Positions 8,063 to 16,575 are shown, counted from the first letter of the stretch. The stretch is 64,000 nt of DNA from BOG-933 sp037132135 (GCA_037132135.1 JBAXPR010000004.1:13151-77150); one strand, 5' to 3'. The notes: generated by a model from the letters alone, not told the origin. A program made the numbers and translations.

Positions 8063-8091
8063 AGAGTAGCGGCAAAGCGAGAACGGTTCAA
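8063..8091 (-). promoter_or_regulatory. Candidate sigma70-type promoter for the Cys-containing small gene
   Basis: Read on the minus strand, TTGAAC (8091-8086) and TACTCT (8068-8063) are separated by exactly 17 bp. The predicted start of transcription is about 30 nt before the ATG at 8024. A short inverted repeat CGTAA-GT-TTACG (8050-8061) overlaps the expected +1 and could be an operator. The -10 match is only moderate. Confidence 0.4.
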
Positions 8092-8139
8092 TGAGCGGAT
8101 GCCCCCACCGCTCACCGCTTTCGATTTAAGCCGTTCGCT

Positions 8140-8649
8140 TCATCGGGCCGGCGGGGCGGCCTGGGGCGCGCCGAAGCGGCTGGTCGAGTAGGCGCTCAGC
8201 CTGCTCTGGCTGACTTTCAGAACCAGACAGTTCGAGGTCTCCCGAATGGTGAAGAAATAGACCATCCCGGGCTTCGCGAGGTTCTGGGGATCATGCAGAT
8301 TGGCGCCCTCTCCGAACGCGACGCCGTAGCTGCCCTCGGGCGCGAGGGCATATAGGGCATCGGGCCGCTGCTGCCGGAAGGCGCCAAGCCGGCACAGCCG
8401 GGAGAGCTTGGCATCGAGAGTGGCCCATTTGGTGACCGCGCCCGGCAGCCGATAGGCCAGAAGGTCGACCTTCCGATAGACATGATCGGCGGGCGGCGGG
8501 GGGTCGATCGGCTCCACGGTCCTGGGGCCCTGGTGATCGGGCCGGGTGCGCTCGAGGCGGAGCGGGTCGGCGCGGGGCAGCGCCGCCATCACCGGCAGCA
8601 CGGCCAGCCCAAGCCCGATCATCAGCACCCGGCACCATCGCCCCATCAT
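8140..8649 (-). CDS. Hypothetical exported protein, 169 aa
   Basis: The start at 8649 gives MMGRWCRVLMIGLGLAVLPV followed by MAALPRA, a signal peptide, with GGGAGG upstream. The mature part has two cysteines (in LSRLCRLGAF and TSNCLVLK) and a folded-looking C-terminal half (YFFTIRETSNCLVLKVSQSR). No family recognised. The frame is open further upstream, but that part overlaps the promoter region of the divergent gene and has no protein-like character. It is expected in the periplasm. Confidence 0.65.
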   Translation of the reverse strand: MMGRWCRVLMIGLGLAVLPVMAALPRADPLRLERTRPDHQGPRTVEPIDPPPPADHVYRKVDLLAYRLPGAVTKWATLDAKLSRLCRLGAFRQQRPDALYALAPEGSYGVAFGEGANLHDPQNLAKPGMVYFFTIRETSNCLVLKVSQSRLSAYSTSRFGAPQAAPPAR

Positions 8650-8749
8650 CCCGCCCGCCTCCCGGCCATGATCCCGTCTTCCCCGGAACCGGCCAGAGGT
8701 ATACAAAAAAGCCGACCCGTCCGACACCCCTCCCAGAGGATGCCCGCCC

Positions 8750-9343
8750 ATGACCACCGTTCGGACCGCGCCTGCCGCGCTCGCCTCGCTGCTGCTGGTG
8801 GCCGGCTGGAGCCTGCCGGCGCTGGCCGGCGACGTCGCCCTCGGCAGCGGCGCCTTCGGAACCGGCTTCGGACTGCCGCTGCTGCATCTGGCCGCCCTGC
8901 TCGGCTTTGCCGGGATCGGGCTTTGGAGCGGCCTTCTCGGCGGCGAGACGGTCTGGCAATTCCCGGCCATCGCGCTGTTTGGCGCTTTTGCCGGCTGCCT
9001 GATCGGCGAGGCCGGAGTTACCCTGCCCTTTGCCGAGTTGGCGCCGATGGTCGGGCTGGTCGTGATCGGCGGCTCGATTGTGCTCGGGCTGAACTTTCCG
9101 CTGCTGAGTCCGGCGGTGCTGGTGCTGGTGCTGGCATTATACCTCGGGCTGCCCCTGGCCCATGCGTTGCGCGGCCCCCATCTCTGGTACTGGCTCGGCT
9201 ACGGCTCGGGGGCGCTGCTCGCGGTTTCCGGTGGGCTTGGCCACGCTGTGGTGGTTGGCCGGGCGCCGCTGGCGCTCGGGGTTCGGACGCTTGGCGCCGG
9301 TCTCGCCGCCACCGGCATTCTGATGGTCCTTGATCACATCTGA
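8750..9343 (+). CDS. HupE/UreJ-family membrane protein
   Basis: A signal-like N-terminus (LASLLLVAGWSLPALAG) is followed by about six hydrophobic helices with many glycines (GLPLLHLAALLGFAGIGLWS, GLVVIGGSIVLGLNFPLLS), the pattern of the HupE/UreJ family. That family includes nickel or cobalt permeases of hydrogenase and urease clusters. No hydrogenase or urease genes are in the window, so substrate and partner are open. The next gene begins 4 bp after its stop, so the two are probably one operon. Confidence 0.75.
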   Translation: MTTVRTAPAALASLLLVAGWSLPALAGDVALGSGAFGTGFGLPLLHLAALLGFAGIGLWSGLLGGETVWQFPAIALFGAFAGCLIGEAGVTLPFAELAPMVGLVVIGGSIVLGLNFPLLSPAVLVLVLALYLGLPLAHALRGPHLWYWLGYGSGALLAVSGGLGHAVVVGRAPLALGVRTLGAGLAATGILMVLDHI

Positions 9344-9347
9344 ACCC

Positions 9348-10385
9348 ATGGCAACAGTTCCGCTCCGTCCCCTGCCCCGGTTGCTGCTCTCTCTGGTCTG
9401 GGCGCTGCTGGGGTGTGCCTGGACCGGCGCGGCGGCCTCGGCGGCCGATGGCGATCTGCGTTATTTCCGGATCGGCACCGGGACCAGTGCCGGCGCCTAT
9501 TTCATCGTCGGCGGCCTCCTGGCCAACGCGATCACCAATCCGCCCGGCTCGCGCCCCTGCGAGCGCGGCGGCAGCTGCGGCGTCCCCGGGCTGATCGGGG
9601 TGGCGCAGGCGACCTCGGGCGGCGTCGAAAACCTCGAACTGCTGCGTGCCGGCGCCCTCGAGGCGGCGCTGGTCCAGGCCAATCTCGCCGCCTGGGCCTA
9701 TCGCGGCGCCGGCCTCTATCAGGGACAGCCGCCCTTTGCCGATCTCCGGGCCCTGGCCACCCTGTACACCGAAACGGTGCAGATCGTGGTTCGGGCCGAC
9801 GGGCCGATCCGCCGCGTTGCCGATCTCAAGGGCCGAAAGGTTTCCGTCGGCGAAAAGGGGTCGGCCTTTGCCATCGACGCCGCGATGATCCTCGGCGGCC
9901 TTGGCCTCGGCGAAAAACGCTTCACGCCGGTCTATCTGCGCCCCGGCGCCTCGGTCGACCAGTTGGTGGCCGGGCAGATCGATGCCCTGTTCATCCTCGG
10001 CGGCGCCCCCTTCAGCGCCGTTTCCGACGCGGCGGCGCGGCTGCCGGTGCGGCTGCTCGCCTTCACCCCCGACGAAGCTCGCGAATTGCGCAGCCGCCAG
10101 CCGTTCCTGACCGATGCCGTGATCGCCGCCGAGGTCTACCCCGGAGTGCCCGAAACCGCGACCGTCGGAGTCGGCGCCCAGCTGGTGGTGCGGGCCGGAC
10201 TCGACGCCGAACTGGTCGCCGGGGTCACCCGCGCGCTCTGGCAGCCCACAACCCGCCGCGCTCTGGAGCAGGTGGTGGCCAAGGGCGGGCTGACACCGCT
10301 GCCGCTCGCGGTGGACGCCGCGGCCCTGCCGCTGCACCCCGGCGCCGGGCGCGCCTATGAAAGCCTGAACGCCGAATACCCCTGA
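9348..10385 (+). CDS. TAXI-family TRAP transporter solute-binding protein
   Basis: After a signal peptide (LLLSLVWALLGCAWTGAAAS) the protein has FRIGTGTSAGAYFIVGGLLA and, further on, VADLKGRKVSVGEKGSAFAI, both typical of the TAXI binding proteins of TRAP transporters. It would capture a small carboxylate-type ligand in the periplasm. No DctM/DctQ-type permease gene is next to it; it follows the HupE-like gene by 4 bp. The start at 9348 is chosen because the longer TTG-start frame overlaps the previous gene. Confidence 0.85.
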   Translation: MATVPLRPLPRLLLSLVWALLGCAWTGAAASAADGDLRYFRIGTGTSAGAYFIVGGLLANAITNPPGSRPCERGGSCGVPGLIGVAQATSGGVENLELLRAGALEAALVQANLAAWAYRGAGLYQGQPPFADLRALATLYTETVQIVVRADGPIRRVADLKGRKVSVGEKGSAFAIDAAMILGGLGLGEKRFTPVYLRPGASVDQLVAGQIDALFILGGAPFSAVSDAAARLPVRLLAFTPDEARELRSRQPFLTDAVIAAEVYPGVPETATVGVGAQLVVRAGLDAELVAGVTRALWQPTTRRALEQVVAKGGLTPLPLAVDAAALPLHPGAGRAYESLNAEYP

Positions 10386-10400
10386 CCGGACGCCACCGGC

Positions 10401-11045
10401 TCAGTAGGCGATGGTCCAGGGCTCGGCCAGGGCCGCCTGCCGCCAGTCGAGAAACGCCGGCAGCGCCAGCACCGCCTCGAGATAGTCCCGGCTCACGGCA
10501 TCGAGCGGCACCCGGTAGCTGTCGAAGCGGGCGCAGACCGGTGCATACATCGCGTCGGCGATGGTGAAGCGGCCAAAGAGAAACGGCCCGCCCGCCCCGA
10601 ACCGGCGGCGCAGCGCGCACCAAAGGCTGGTGAGACGCGCGATTTCGGACGCGGCCACGTCCGGCACCGGACGCTCGGCCGGCTCGCGCTTGAGGTCCAT
10701 CGGGAACGCCCTGCGCACCTCGGCGAAGCCACCGTGCATCTCACTCGCCGCCGCCCGCGCCACCGCCCGCGCCACCGGATCCTCGGGCCAGAGGCCGGCG
10801 GCGGGAAACGCCTCGGCCACCGCCTCGCAGATCGCCAGCGACTCCCAAACCACGCCACCGCCGATGTGCAGCACCGGCACCTTACCCGCGGCGGAATGCC
10901 GGAGAATCGCCGCCCGGGTCTCGGGCTGGCGCAGCGGAATCACCACCTCGTCGAAGACCGCACCAGCCTGGCGCAAGGCCAGCCAGGGTCTCAGCGACCA
11001 GGAGGAATAGGCCTTGTTGCCGATCACCAGGGTCAGCGCCGCCAT
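10401..11045 (-). CDS. Glutathione S-transferase family protein
   Basis: A 214-aa protein with an N-terminal thioredoxin-like domain (LTLVIGNKAYSSWSLRPWLA, then GKVPVLHIGGGVVWESLAI with the cis-Pro and the ES pair that contact glutathione) and an all-helical C-terminal domain. SSWSLR supplies the likely catalytic serine. The substrate is unknown. It converges on the TAXI protein gene with 15 bp between and is divergent from the aminopeptidase gene. Confidence 0.85.
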   Translation of the reverse strand: MAALTLVIGNKAYSSWSLRPWLALRQAGAVFDEVVIPLRQPETRAAILRHSAAGKVPVLHIGGGVVWESLAICEAVAEAFPAAGLWPEDPVARAVARAAASEMHGGFAEVRRAFPMDLKREPAERPVPDVAASEIARLTSLWCALRRRFGAGGPFLFGRFTIADAMYAPVCARFDSYRVPLDAVSRDYLEAVLALPAFLDWRQAALAEPWTIAY

Positions 11046-11211
11046 GTCATCGCCCTCCGCAAACCGCCGCGGCCCGCCGCCCGGTGCCGCCTGATCAGAA
11101 TAAGAGAGCGAACAGGGACCGCAAAAGCATATTTCCTCTTTTCAGATCGGAACCGGCGGGCCATCCTGTGCCGCTTCGCCCATCGTTTCGACCGTTTCAG
11201 GATTGCCTGCC

Positions 11212-12606
11212 GTGCTAGCCGCCCTGCGCGCCCGATCCGGCGCCGAGACCCTGCCCATCACCCCCCTGACCCGCGATCAGCTGGCGCTCTGGCTGCCCAC
11301 CCAGCCGCCCGCCGTCGCCGCCTGGACCGGCAGCACCGGCTTCACCGCCGAGCCGGGGCAGCTGTGCCTGATCAGCGGCGAGGATGGCCGGCTGGCGCGG
11401 GTGCTGCTTGGGCTCAGCACCGCCCCGGACCCTTGGGCCTATGCCGGCCTGCCCACCGGCCTGCCCGCCGGCAGTTACCGCATCGATGCCGATCTCGGAC
11501 CGGCGGCGGCCAACCGGGCCGCCTTCGCCTGGGCGCTCGGCTGCTATACCTTCACCCGTTACCGCGCCCTCGACAAGACACTGCCGGTGCTGGTCTGGCC
11601 GAAGGGCTCGGAGCGCGGCGCCGTCGAGCGGGCCGCCGGCGCCACCGTCTTCGTGCGCGACCTGATCAACACCCCGGCCGGCGATCTTGGCCCGGCCGAA
11701 CTGGCTGCGGTGACCCAGGCGCTGGTGGAGGAGTTCGAGGGCAAGCTCAGGATCATCACCGGCAGCGAGTTGCTGGCCCAGAACTTCCCCGCCATTCACG
11801 CCGTCGGCCGGGCCAGCCCGCGCGAGCCGCGGCTGATCGATTTTACCTGGGGCCGGCGCACCGACGCCAAGGTGACCCTGGTCGGCAAGGGCGTCTGCTT
11901 CGACAGCGGCGGCCTCGATCTCAAGCCATCCTCGAACATGCTGCTGATGAAGAAGGACATGGCCGGCGCCGCCCACGTCCTCGGCCTCGCCCGCATGATC
12001 ATGATGGCCGGGCTGCCGATCCGGCTGCGGGTGCTGATTCCGGCGGTCGACAACGCGGTGTCCGGCGATGCCCTCAGGCCCCTCGACGTCATCACCACCC
12101 GCAAGGGCCTGAGCGTCGAAGTCGGCAACACCGACGCCGAGGGCCGGCTGATCCTGGCCGATGCGCTGGCCGAGGCCGACCGGGAAAAACCCGAACTGCT
12201 GATCGACTTCGCCACCCTGACCGGTGCCGCCCGCGCCGCCCTCGGGCCGGAGCTGCCCGCCCTTTTCAGCAACAACGACACCCTCGCCGCCGACCTCACC
12301 GCGGCCGGCGAGGCCAGTCACGATCCGCTCTGGCGGCTGCCGCTCTGGCAGCCCTACCGCAAGGGACTTGAGAGCAAGGTCGCCGACCTGTCCAGCGTTG
12401 CCGGCCATGGCCATGCCGGGGCGATCATCGGCGCCCTCTTCCTCGAGGCCTTCGTCTCGCGGGAAACCCCCTGGGCGCATCTCGACATCATGGGCTGGAA
12501 CACCGCCAGCCGCCCCGGCCGGCCGGAAGGCGGCGAGGCCCAGGGATTGCGCGCAGCGTTCACGCTGATCGAACGCCGTTTCAGCGGCGACGGTCACGCC
12601 ATCTGA
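11212..12606 (+). CDS. Leucyl aminopeptidase family (M17) metallopeptidase
   Basis: Cytosolic di-metal exopeptidase that removes N-terminal residues. Metal ligands are visible as VGKGVCFDSGG (K226, D231) and the family signature NTDAEGRL (306-313), followed by ATLTGAARAALG. The GTG at 11212 is preferred because AGGA ends 9 nt before it; a TTG at 11203 would be too close. At 464 aa the length is normal, but the N-terminal domain is shorter and different from E. coli PepA, closer to the PepB-like subgroup. Confidence 0.9.
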   Translation: MLAALRARSGAETLPITPLTRDQLALWLPTQPPAVAAWTGSTGFTAEPGQLCLISGEDGRLARVLLGLSTAPDPWAYAGLPTGLPAGSYRIDADLGPAAANRAAFAWALGCYTFTRYRALDKTLPVLVWPKGSERGAVERAAGATVFVRDLINTPAGDLGPAELAAVTQALVEEFEGKLRIITGSELLAQNFPAIHAVGRASPREPRLIDFTWGRRTDAKVTLVGKGVCFDSGGLDLKPSSNMLLMKKDMAGAAHVLGLARMIMMAGLPIRLRVLIPAVDNAVSGDALRPLDVITTRKGLSVEVGNTDAEGRLILADALAEADREKPELLIDFATLTGAARAALGPELPALFSNNDTLAADLTAAGEASHDPLWRLPLWQPYRKGLESKVADLSSVAGHGHAGAIIGALFLEAFVSRETPWAHLDIMGWNTASRPGRPEGGEAQGLRAAFTLIERRFSGDGHAI

Positions 12607-12699
12607 GCCGGTCTACGCCCAAAACGCGATCGTCATCCCACTTTATCGCGCAGGTTTTGTCTGGTAGAGTGGCCATGACATCTGGTCTGAAAGGTCGCG

Positions 12700-13335
12700 A
12701 TGGACGGAACCAATCAAAACAAGGCCTCGGGTTCCTGCGGCCGGCGCCTCCAGGAGCGGCAGGATCAGGCGCGCAGCTATCTCGACTCCCGGATCGGCGC
12801 CCGCGTGATCAGTGTCGTGGTTGGTGATTGCGTGGTCAGCGGCGAGTCCGATGTCGTGATCACCACCACCCTTGGCTCCTGCGTCGCCACCTGCCTCTAT
12901 GACCCCGAGGCCGGACTCGGCGGCATGAACCATTTCCTGCTCGCCGACTCCGCCGACGACCGCCTCAGCGCCTCGGCCCGCTACGGCAGCGCGGCGATGG
13001 AACAGCTGATCAACCGCATGCTCAGCCGCACCGGCCGGCGCGACCGCCTCCGGGCCAAAATCTTCGGCGGCGGCGCGATCAACGGCTTCAACAGCACGAT
13101 CGGCCACAACAACGTCGAATTCGTGATGTCCTACCTCGCCTTCGAGGGCATTCCCACCATCAGCTGGGATGTCGGCGGCACCCAGGCGCGGGTGGTGCGC
13201 TTCTTTCCGGTCGGCGGACGCTCCCAACGGCGGCTGCTGGGCAGCGCCGGCACCAGCGACGTCATGCAGTCCGAAGCCAGCTTCGCCGAGAAGCTGCGCA
13301 CGACCCGGATCGAGGGCGAGATCGAACTGTTCTGA
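12700..13335 (+). CDS. cheD: Chemoreceptor glutamine deamidase CheD
   Basis: Deamidates glutamines of methyl-accepting chemotaxis proteins and can bind CheC. The hallmark TTTLGSCVATCLYDP holds the catalytic cysteine, GGMNHFLL holds the histidine, and KIFGGGAIN follows. At 211 aa it has about 35 extra N-terminal and 30 extra C-terminal residues compared with small CheD proteins. AAAGG precedes the ATG. It is separate from the other che genes in this window (40.9-46 kb). Confidence 0.93.
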   Translation: MDGTNQNKASGSCGRRLQERQDQARSYLDSRIGARVISVVVGDCVVSGESDVVITTTLGSCVATCLYDPEAGLGGMNHFLLADSADDRLSASARYGSAAMEQLINRMLSRTGRRDRLRAKIFGGGAINGFNSTIGHNNVEFVMSYLAFEGIPTISWDVGGTQARVVRFFPVGGRSQRRLLGSAGTSDVMQSEASFAEKLRTTRIEGEIELF

Positions 13336-13354
13336 GGATCGCGCCTCCGGGATG

Positions 13355-13410
13355 TCGCGGTTATCCGCGATCCGGGCACGACAACGGGCACCGGCGAACA
13401 GCCGGTGCCC
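13355..13410. terminator. Two hairpins between convergent genes, no U-tract
   Basis: TCGCGG-TTAT-CCGCGA (13355-13370) and GGGCACCGGC-GAACA-GCCGGTGCCC (13386-13410) are perfect stems in the gap between cheD and the convergent FlaG-like gene. Neither is followed by a run of T on either strand. They may end or stabilise both transcripts. Confidence 0.45.
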
Positions 13411-13440
13411 CGCTCAGCCCGGGCCGCCGCCGCCCCGGCC

Positions 13441-13932
13441 TCACACGCTCAACGAAACCCGCTGCACCTCTGGCGCGGCCGGCGCGGCGACCACAGGCGG
13501 TGGCACTGACACCGCTGGTTCGGACCCGAACGCCGGCACCGCGCCGGGTTCCACGGCGGTCGCCCCGGAAGCATTGGCGGTCGTGGGCCTCTCGGCCTCC
13601 GGCTTCGCGGTCTCGGTGGCCGGCGCAGGCACGGCACTCGGGCCGGCGGCGCTTGCGGCGGGCTTGGCGTCCGGGTTCTCGCCCCGGTTCCGGCGGTACT
13701 GCGCCACGACCTTCTCGGAGGGAATCTGCTGAGTCACGTCCCCGGTCGAAGAATCGCGGAACGACAGGATTGACAGCTTGGCCACCGGATCGAACCGGTA
13801 GACCGGGCTGAGGAAAGGCGCAGCAGAATCGGCCGACTTGGTGCTATCAGCGGCCGGAAGCGCAACCTCGCTCCCGACAATCGGAGCGGCAGGCCGGGAA
13901 TATGCGGCGCTGGAAATCGTTCTGATATCCAT
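13441..13932 (-). CDS. FlaG-like hypothetical protein
   Basis: The start at 13932 follows GGGAGA and gives MDIRTISSAAYSRP, 163 aa. The middle part, YRFDPVAKLSILSFRDSSTG followed by DVTQQIPSEKVV, resembles the FlaG core (D..TGEVI.QIP.E.V). A long Ala/Pro-rich tail follows. FlaG-type proteins act near the flagellar filament, though no flagellin gene is present here; proximity to cheD agrees with a motility link. The family link is a motif-level inference. Confidence 0.65.
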   Translation of the reverse strand: MDIRTISSAAYSRPAAPIVGSEVALPAADSTKSADSAAPFLSPVYRFDPVAKLSILSFRDSSTGDVTQQIPSEKVVAQYRRNRGENPDAKPAASAAGPSAVPAPATETAKPEAERPTTANASGATAVEPGAVPAFGSEPAVSVPPPVVAAPAAPEVQRVSLSV

Positions 13933-14032
13933 GTGCGCGTCTCCCATGTCCCAAGTTAACAGATGCGGCAAACCGGCATTTCGGCCAGCCAGCCACGGCG
14001 ATGGTTGCTCGGCGCGCGACCCGGAACCGCGC

Positions 14033-14248
14033 CTAAGCGGTAATGTTCAGCTGGCTGCCCCGGGTCGGGGTCGTGAAACCGGTATTCGCCTTCCGTTCGT
14101 TTTCACGCAGTTCCTGCCCCTGAGTCTGAGCCCGGTCGGTCTGCTCGCTGTCGGTCTTGAGCTGGCCGGGTCCAAAATTTGCGGGCGTGCTGGTCGACGC
14201 CGACGGGCCGGAATAATAATTGGTATAGCCGGTGTTGATCGCGGTCAT
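14033..14248 (-). CDS. Small hypothetical protein, 71 aa
   Basis: The start at 14248 has GGAAGGAG upstream and gives MTAINTGYTNYYSGPSASTS, a Ser/Thr/Gly-rich protein with a charged middle (RAQTQGQELRENERKANTG) and the tail PTRGSQLNITA. It has no signal peptide or membrane segment. It lies on the same strand as, and just upstream of, the FlaG-like gene. The composition is that of a small exported or filament-associated protein, but no family is recognised. Confidence 0.6.
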   Translation of the reverse strand: MTAINTGYTNYYSGPSASTSTPANFGPGQLKTDSEQTDRAQTQGQELRENERKANTGFTTPTRGSQLNITA

Positions 14249-14647
14249 GGCGCAGGCTCCTTCCCATGCCTCATTGTCGGGCCATTCTGGCACTGGCGAG
14301 CGCACCCCGGACCGCCGTCCGCGCGTACACCATCCGGCAACACTAACGTCAACCATCAAGATAGAACAGCGGCAACCAAAGATCAAGGATTACCGCAGCT
14401 CGGCCCCCGCGACCGCCACGCCGGGGACGCCGCGCTGCCATGCCGCGCGACCGAAAAATGCATTTCTAAGAGATAAGATTAACTATTCTTGATAAATATA
14501 TGCATATATTTAAAGATTTATCAGAAGCCTTCGGGAGCCGCCGCCCCTCTCCCGGCGGGGGGCGATGCGCCGCGCCGGCGGTTGCGGTCTCGACATCCTC
14601 CGCCCGGCACGCACATACTCGTCGAGACCCAGCCCCGGGGGCGCACC
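14249..14647. other. Intergenic region between divergent genes
   Basis: This 399-bp gap contains no gene I can support. It is GC-rich except for an AT-rich island at about 14450-14525, which carries a 20-bp palindrome. The right part (14540-14640) is GC-rich leader sequence for the DsbA-fold gene. The left part would hold the promoter of the 71-aa gene; I see no convincing -35/-10 pair. Confidence 0.6.
14490..14523. promoter_or_regulatory. AT-rich palindrome, candidate operator
   Basis: TAAATATATGCATATATTTA at 14493-14512 is a perfect 20-bp palindrome. It sits inside a wider inverted pair TGATAAAT (14490-14497) and ATTTATCA (14516-14523). Such a sequence is very unlikely by chance in this GC-rich DNA. 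The left arm motif TGATAAAT is repeated in another palindrome at 19005-19019. Confidence 0.5.
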
Positions 14648-15256
14648 ATGACCACGCCGCGGACCATCGAGTTTTACTTCGATTTTGCTTCACCTTATGG
14701 CTATTTCGGCAGCCTGCTGGTCGAGGAGGTCGCGGCCCGGCACGGCTGCGCCGTCATCTGGCGGCCGATCCTGCTGGGCGCGGTGTTCAAGGTCACCGGC
14801 ATGTCGGCGATGATGCATCAGCCGCTGCGCGGCGCCTATCTCCGGCGCGACGTTGCCCGCTTCGCCGGCCTGCTCGAGGTGCCGCTGACCATGCCCGAGG
14901 TGATGCCGGTCAACGGTATCGCCGCGGCGCGGGCCTATTACTGGCTGGAAGCCGCGAACCCGGCGCGGGCCAAGGCCCTGGCGGCTGCCGTCTATCACGC
15001 CCACTGGGGCGAAGGCCGGGACGTCGGCCCGGCGGCAGTGGTGGCCGAGATCGGCGGCAGGCTCGGCCTCGATGCGGCGGCTCTGCTCGACGGGATGCAG
15101 GACCCGGCGATCAAGGCGCGGCTCCGCCACGAAACCGAAACCGCGATCGCGCGCGGCGTTTTCGGCGCCCCGTTCTTCTTTGTCGGCAACGAACCGTTCT
15201 GGGGCGCCGACCGCCTCACCCATCTGGAGCGCTGGTTAAGCACCGGCGGCTGGTAG
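14648..15256 (+). CDS. 2-hydroxychromene-2-carboxylate isomerase-like (DsbA fold)
   Basis: A 202-aa protein of the kappa-GST/HCCA isomerase group. The N-terminus IEFYFDFASPYGYFGS carries the serine (S15) that faces glutathione, RPILLGAVFK follows, and the C-terminus has GVFGAPFFFVGNEPFWGADR. The known reaction is glutathione-dependent isomerisation in naphthalene-type breakdown, but most homologues have unknown substrates. The ATG at 14648 is chosen on family N-terminus; the open frame upstream is GC-rich leader. Its 3' end overlaps the convergent NlpC/P60 gene by 21 bp. Confidence 0.85.
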   Translation: MTTPRTIEFYFDFASPYGYFGSLLVEEVAARHGCAVIWRPILLGAVFKVTGMSAMMHQPLRGAYLRRDVARFAGLLEVPLTMPEVMPVNGIAAARAYYWLEAANPARAKALAAAVYHAHWGEGRDVGPAAVVAEIGGRLGLDAAALLDGMQDPAIKARLRHETETAIARGVFGAPFFFVGNEPFWGADRLTHLERWLSTGGW

Positions 15257-16138
15257 GTCCGGCAACCGGCGCACCGCAAGCAGGCCGCCGCCGCGGGTGG
15301 GATCGGTGCGGGCGATCACCGCCGCCAGCGGTTCGACCGTCACCGCCATCACGAACGCGGTGGCGTGGACTAGGCGGTCGCCGTCGAGCATGATCCCGAC
15401 ATGGCCGGGAAAGAATACGAGGTCGCCGCGTCGAAAAGACACGCCGGCACCGTCGGCCGGCACCGGACCCAGTGAAACGCCGACCTCGCCCCGCTGCATG
15501 TCGCTGTCGCGCGGCGCGGCGACACCGGCAGCGGCCAGGGCAAGCTGGACCAGCGCCGAACAGTCGATGCCGAGGCTGCCGCGACCGCCCCAGAGATAGG
15601 GCGTACCGATCAGACGCAGTGCCGTGACCACCGGGTCCGGTTCCACCACCGCCAGCGGCGCCAGATGGCCGGCAAAGAGCCAGCCGCCCCCAGCCACCGG
15701 CAGATAGCCGTTGTCCGGCGGCCCGGCCACCGCCAGCGTCGTGGTCAGATGAACCAGATCGAGCGGTGGCCGCTTCAGGGCCGGCTCGGGATAGAGGAAG
15801 CTGCGCAGCGCCGTGACCCGGTGGCTGGGCGGCAGCGGCGTCGCCGCCAGCGCCGCGGTGGGAAGGTAGCCGACATAGCCATCGGTGGCGTTCTGGCCCC
15901 AGGCCCACCCCCCGGCCTCGTCATAAACGGTGAAGGTTTCGCCGAACAGCAACTGGCTGGACTGCTCGGCGCTCCCGGCCGGCGCGGCCATCAGGCCGAC
16001 GCTGCCCTGCCCGACCCGCCGCGGCGTACCGCCGACGAAGCGCGCCGAGGGCACCCGGCCTTCGAGCCCCGCCGCCGCGACCTCCGCGCGCCAAGGATGC
16101 CGGCGCGGGTCCGGATAGGGCCGCACGGCAATGCTCAC
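15236..16138 (-). CDS. NlpC/P60-family cell-wall hydrolase
   Basis: A 300-aa protein with N-terminal SH3-like domains (QLLFGETFTVYDEAGGWAWG) and a C-terminal NlpC/P60 domain: catalytic Cys in LGIDCSALVQ, His in PGHVGIML and a further His in RLVHATAF. These enzymes cleave peptidoglycan stem peptides, often for recycling. The start is a GTG at 16138 that overlaps the stop of the MarR gene (GTGA), so translation is coupled to it. There is no signal peptide, as in the cytosolic recycling members of this family. Confidence 0.85.
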   Translation of the reverse strand: MSIAVRPYPDPRRHPWRAEVAAAGLEGRVPSARFVGGTPRRVGQGSVGLMAAPAGSAEQSSQLLFGETFTVYDEAGGWAWGQNATDGYVGYLPTAALAATPLPPSHRVTALRSFLYPEPALKRPPLDLVHLTTTLAVAGPPDNGYLPVAGGGWLFAGHLAPLAVVEPDPVVTALRLIGTPYLWGGRGSLGIDCSALVQLALAAAGVAAPRDSDMQRGEVGVSLGPVPADGAGVSFRRGDLVFFPGHVGIMLDGDRLVHATAFVMAVTVEPLAAVIARTDPTRGGGLLAVRRLPDLPAAGA

Positions 16139-16575
16139 GGCGCCTCGCCGCCGGCCAGCGACAGGCTGCGCAAGCGGTTGAATTCGGCCTGGGCCAGTTT
16201 GCCCAGTTCTTCGCTCTTGACCACCTCGGCCAGATCCGCCGGAGCGACGGCGCCGGCCTCGACCACCATGTCCGAAAATTCGCTGAGAAACACCGAACCC
16301 TGGACGGTCCGCTGGACCAGGACGTTGCGGCGGTCTTCGGTGTCGCGCTTGCGCCGGATGAAGCCCAGCACCGACAGACGGTCGAGGGCGCGGGTGACCG
16401 CGGGCTTGGAAATATTGAGGATGATCGCGAGGCCGCGCACGGTGTGGGGCGGCTCGCAAAGATACACCGTCAGCAGCAGCGCCATCTGGCGTGCCGACAG
16501 ATCCGGACCGTCCCGGCGGACGCTGGCGACCAGCGCCTTCCGCCATAAACCGAGTGCCACGAGGTTCCGCGCCAT
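16135..16575 (-). CDS. MarR-family transcriptional regulator
   Basis: A 146-aa winged-helix protein. The recognition region is ILNISKPAVTRALDRLSVLG and the wing is IRRKRDTEDRRNVLVQRT with the D-x-R-R motif of the family. GAGAGGAAGC precedes the ATG. It overlaps the start of the NlpC/P60 gene by 4 bp, so the regulator and hydrolase are made from one mRNA. The ligand and targets are unknown; autoregulation would be typical. Confidence 0.85.
   Translation of the reverse strand: MARNLVALGLWRKALVASVRRDGPDLSARQMALLLTVYLCEPPHTVRGLAIILNISKPAVTRALDRLSVLGFIRRKRDTEDRRNVLVQRTVQGSVFLSEFSDMVVEAGAVAPADLAEVVKSEELGKLAQAEFNRLRSLSLAGGEAP

Noticed and set aside
10734..12371. 545-codon frame across the GST/aminopeptidase region
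   Set aside because: Rich in Arg/Pro/Gly with no protein motif; the M17 peptidase in another frame explains the DNA.
14249..14386. N-terminal extension of the 71-aa gene to 14386
   Set aside because: The extension has unrelated composition and no ribosome binding site, whereas GGAAGGAG stands before the ATG at 14248.
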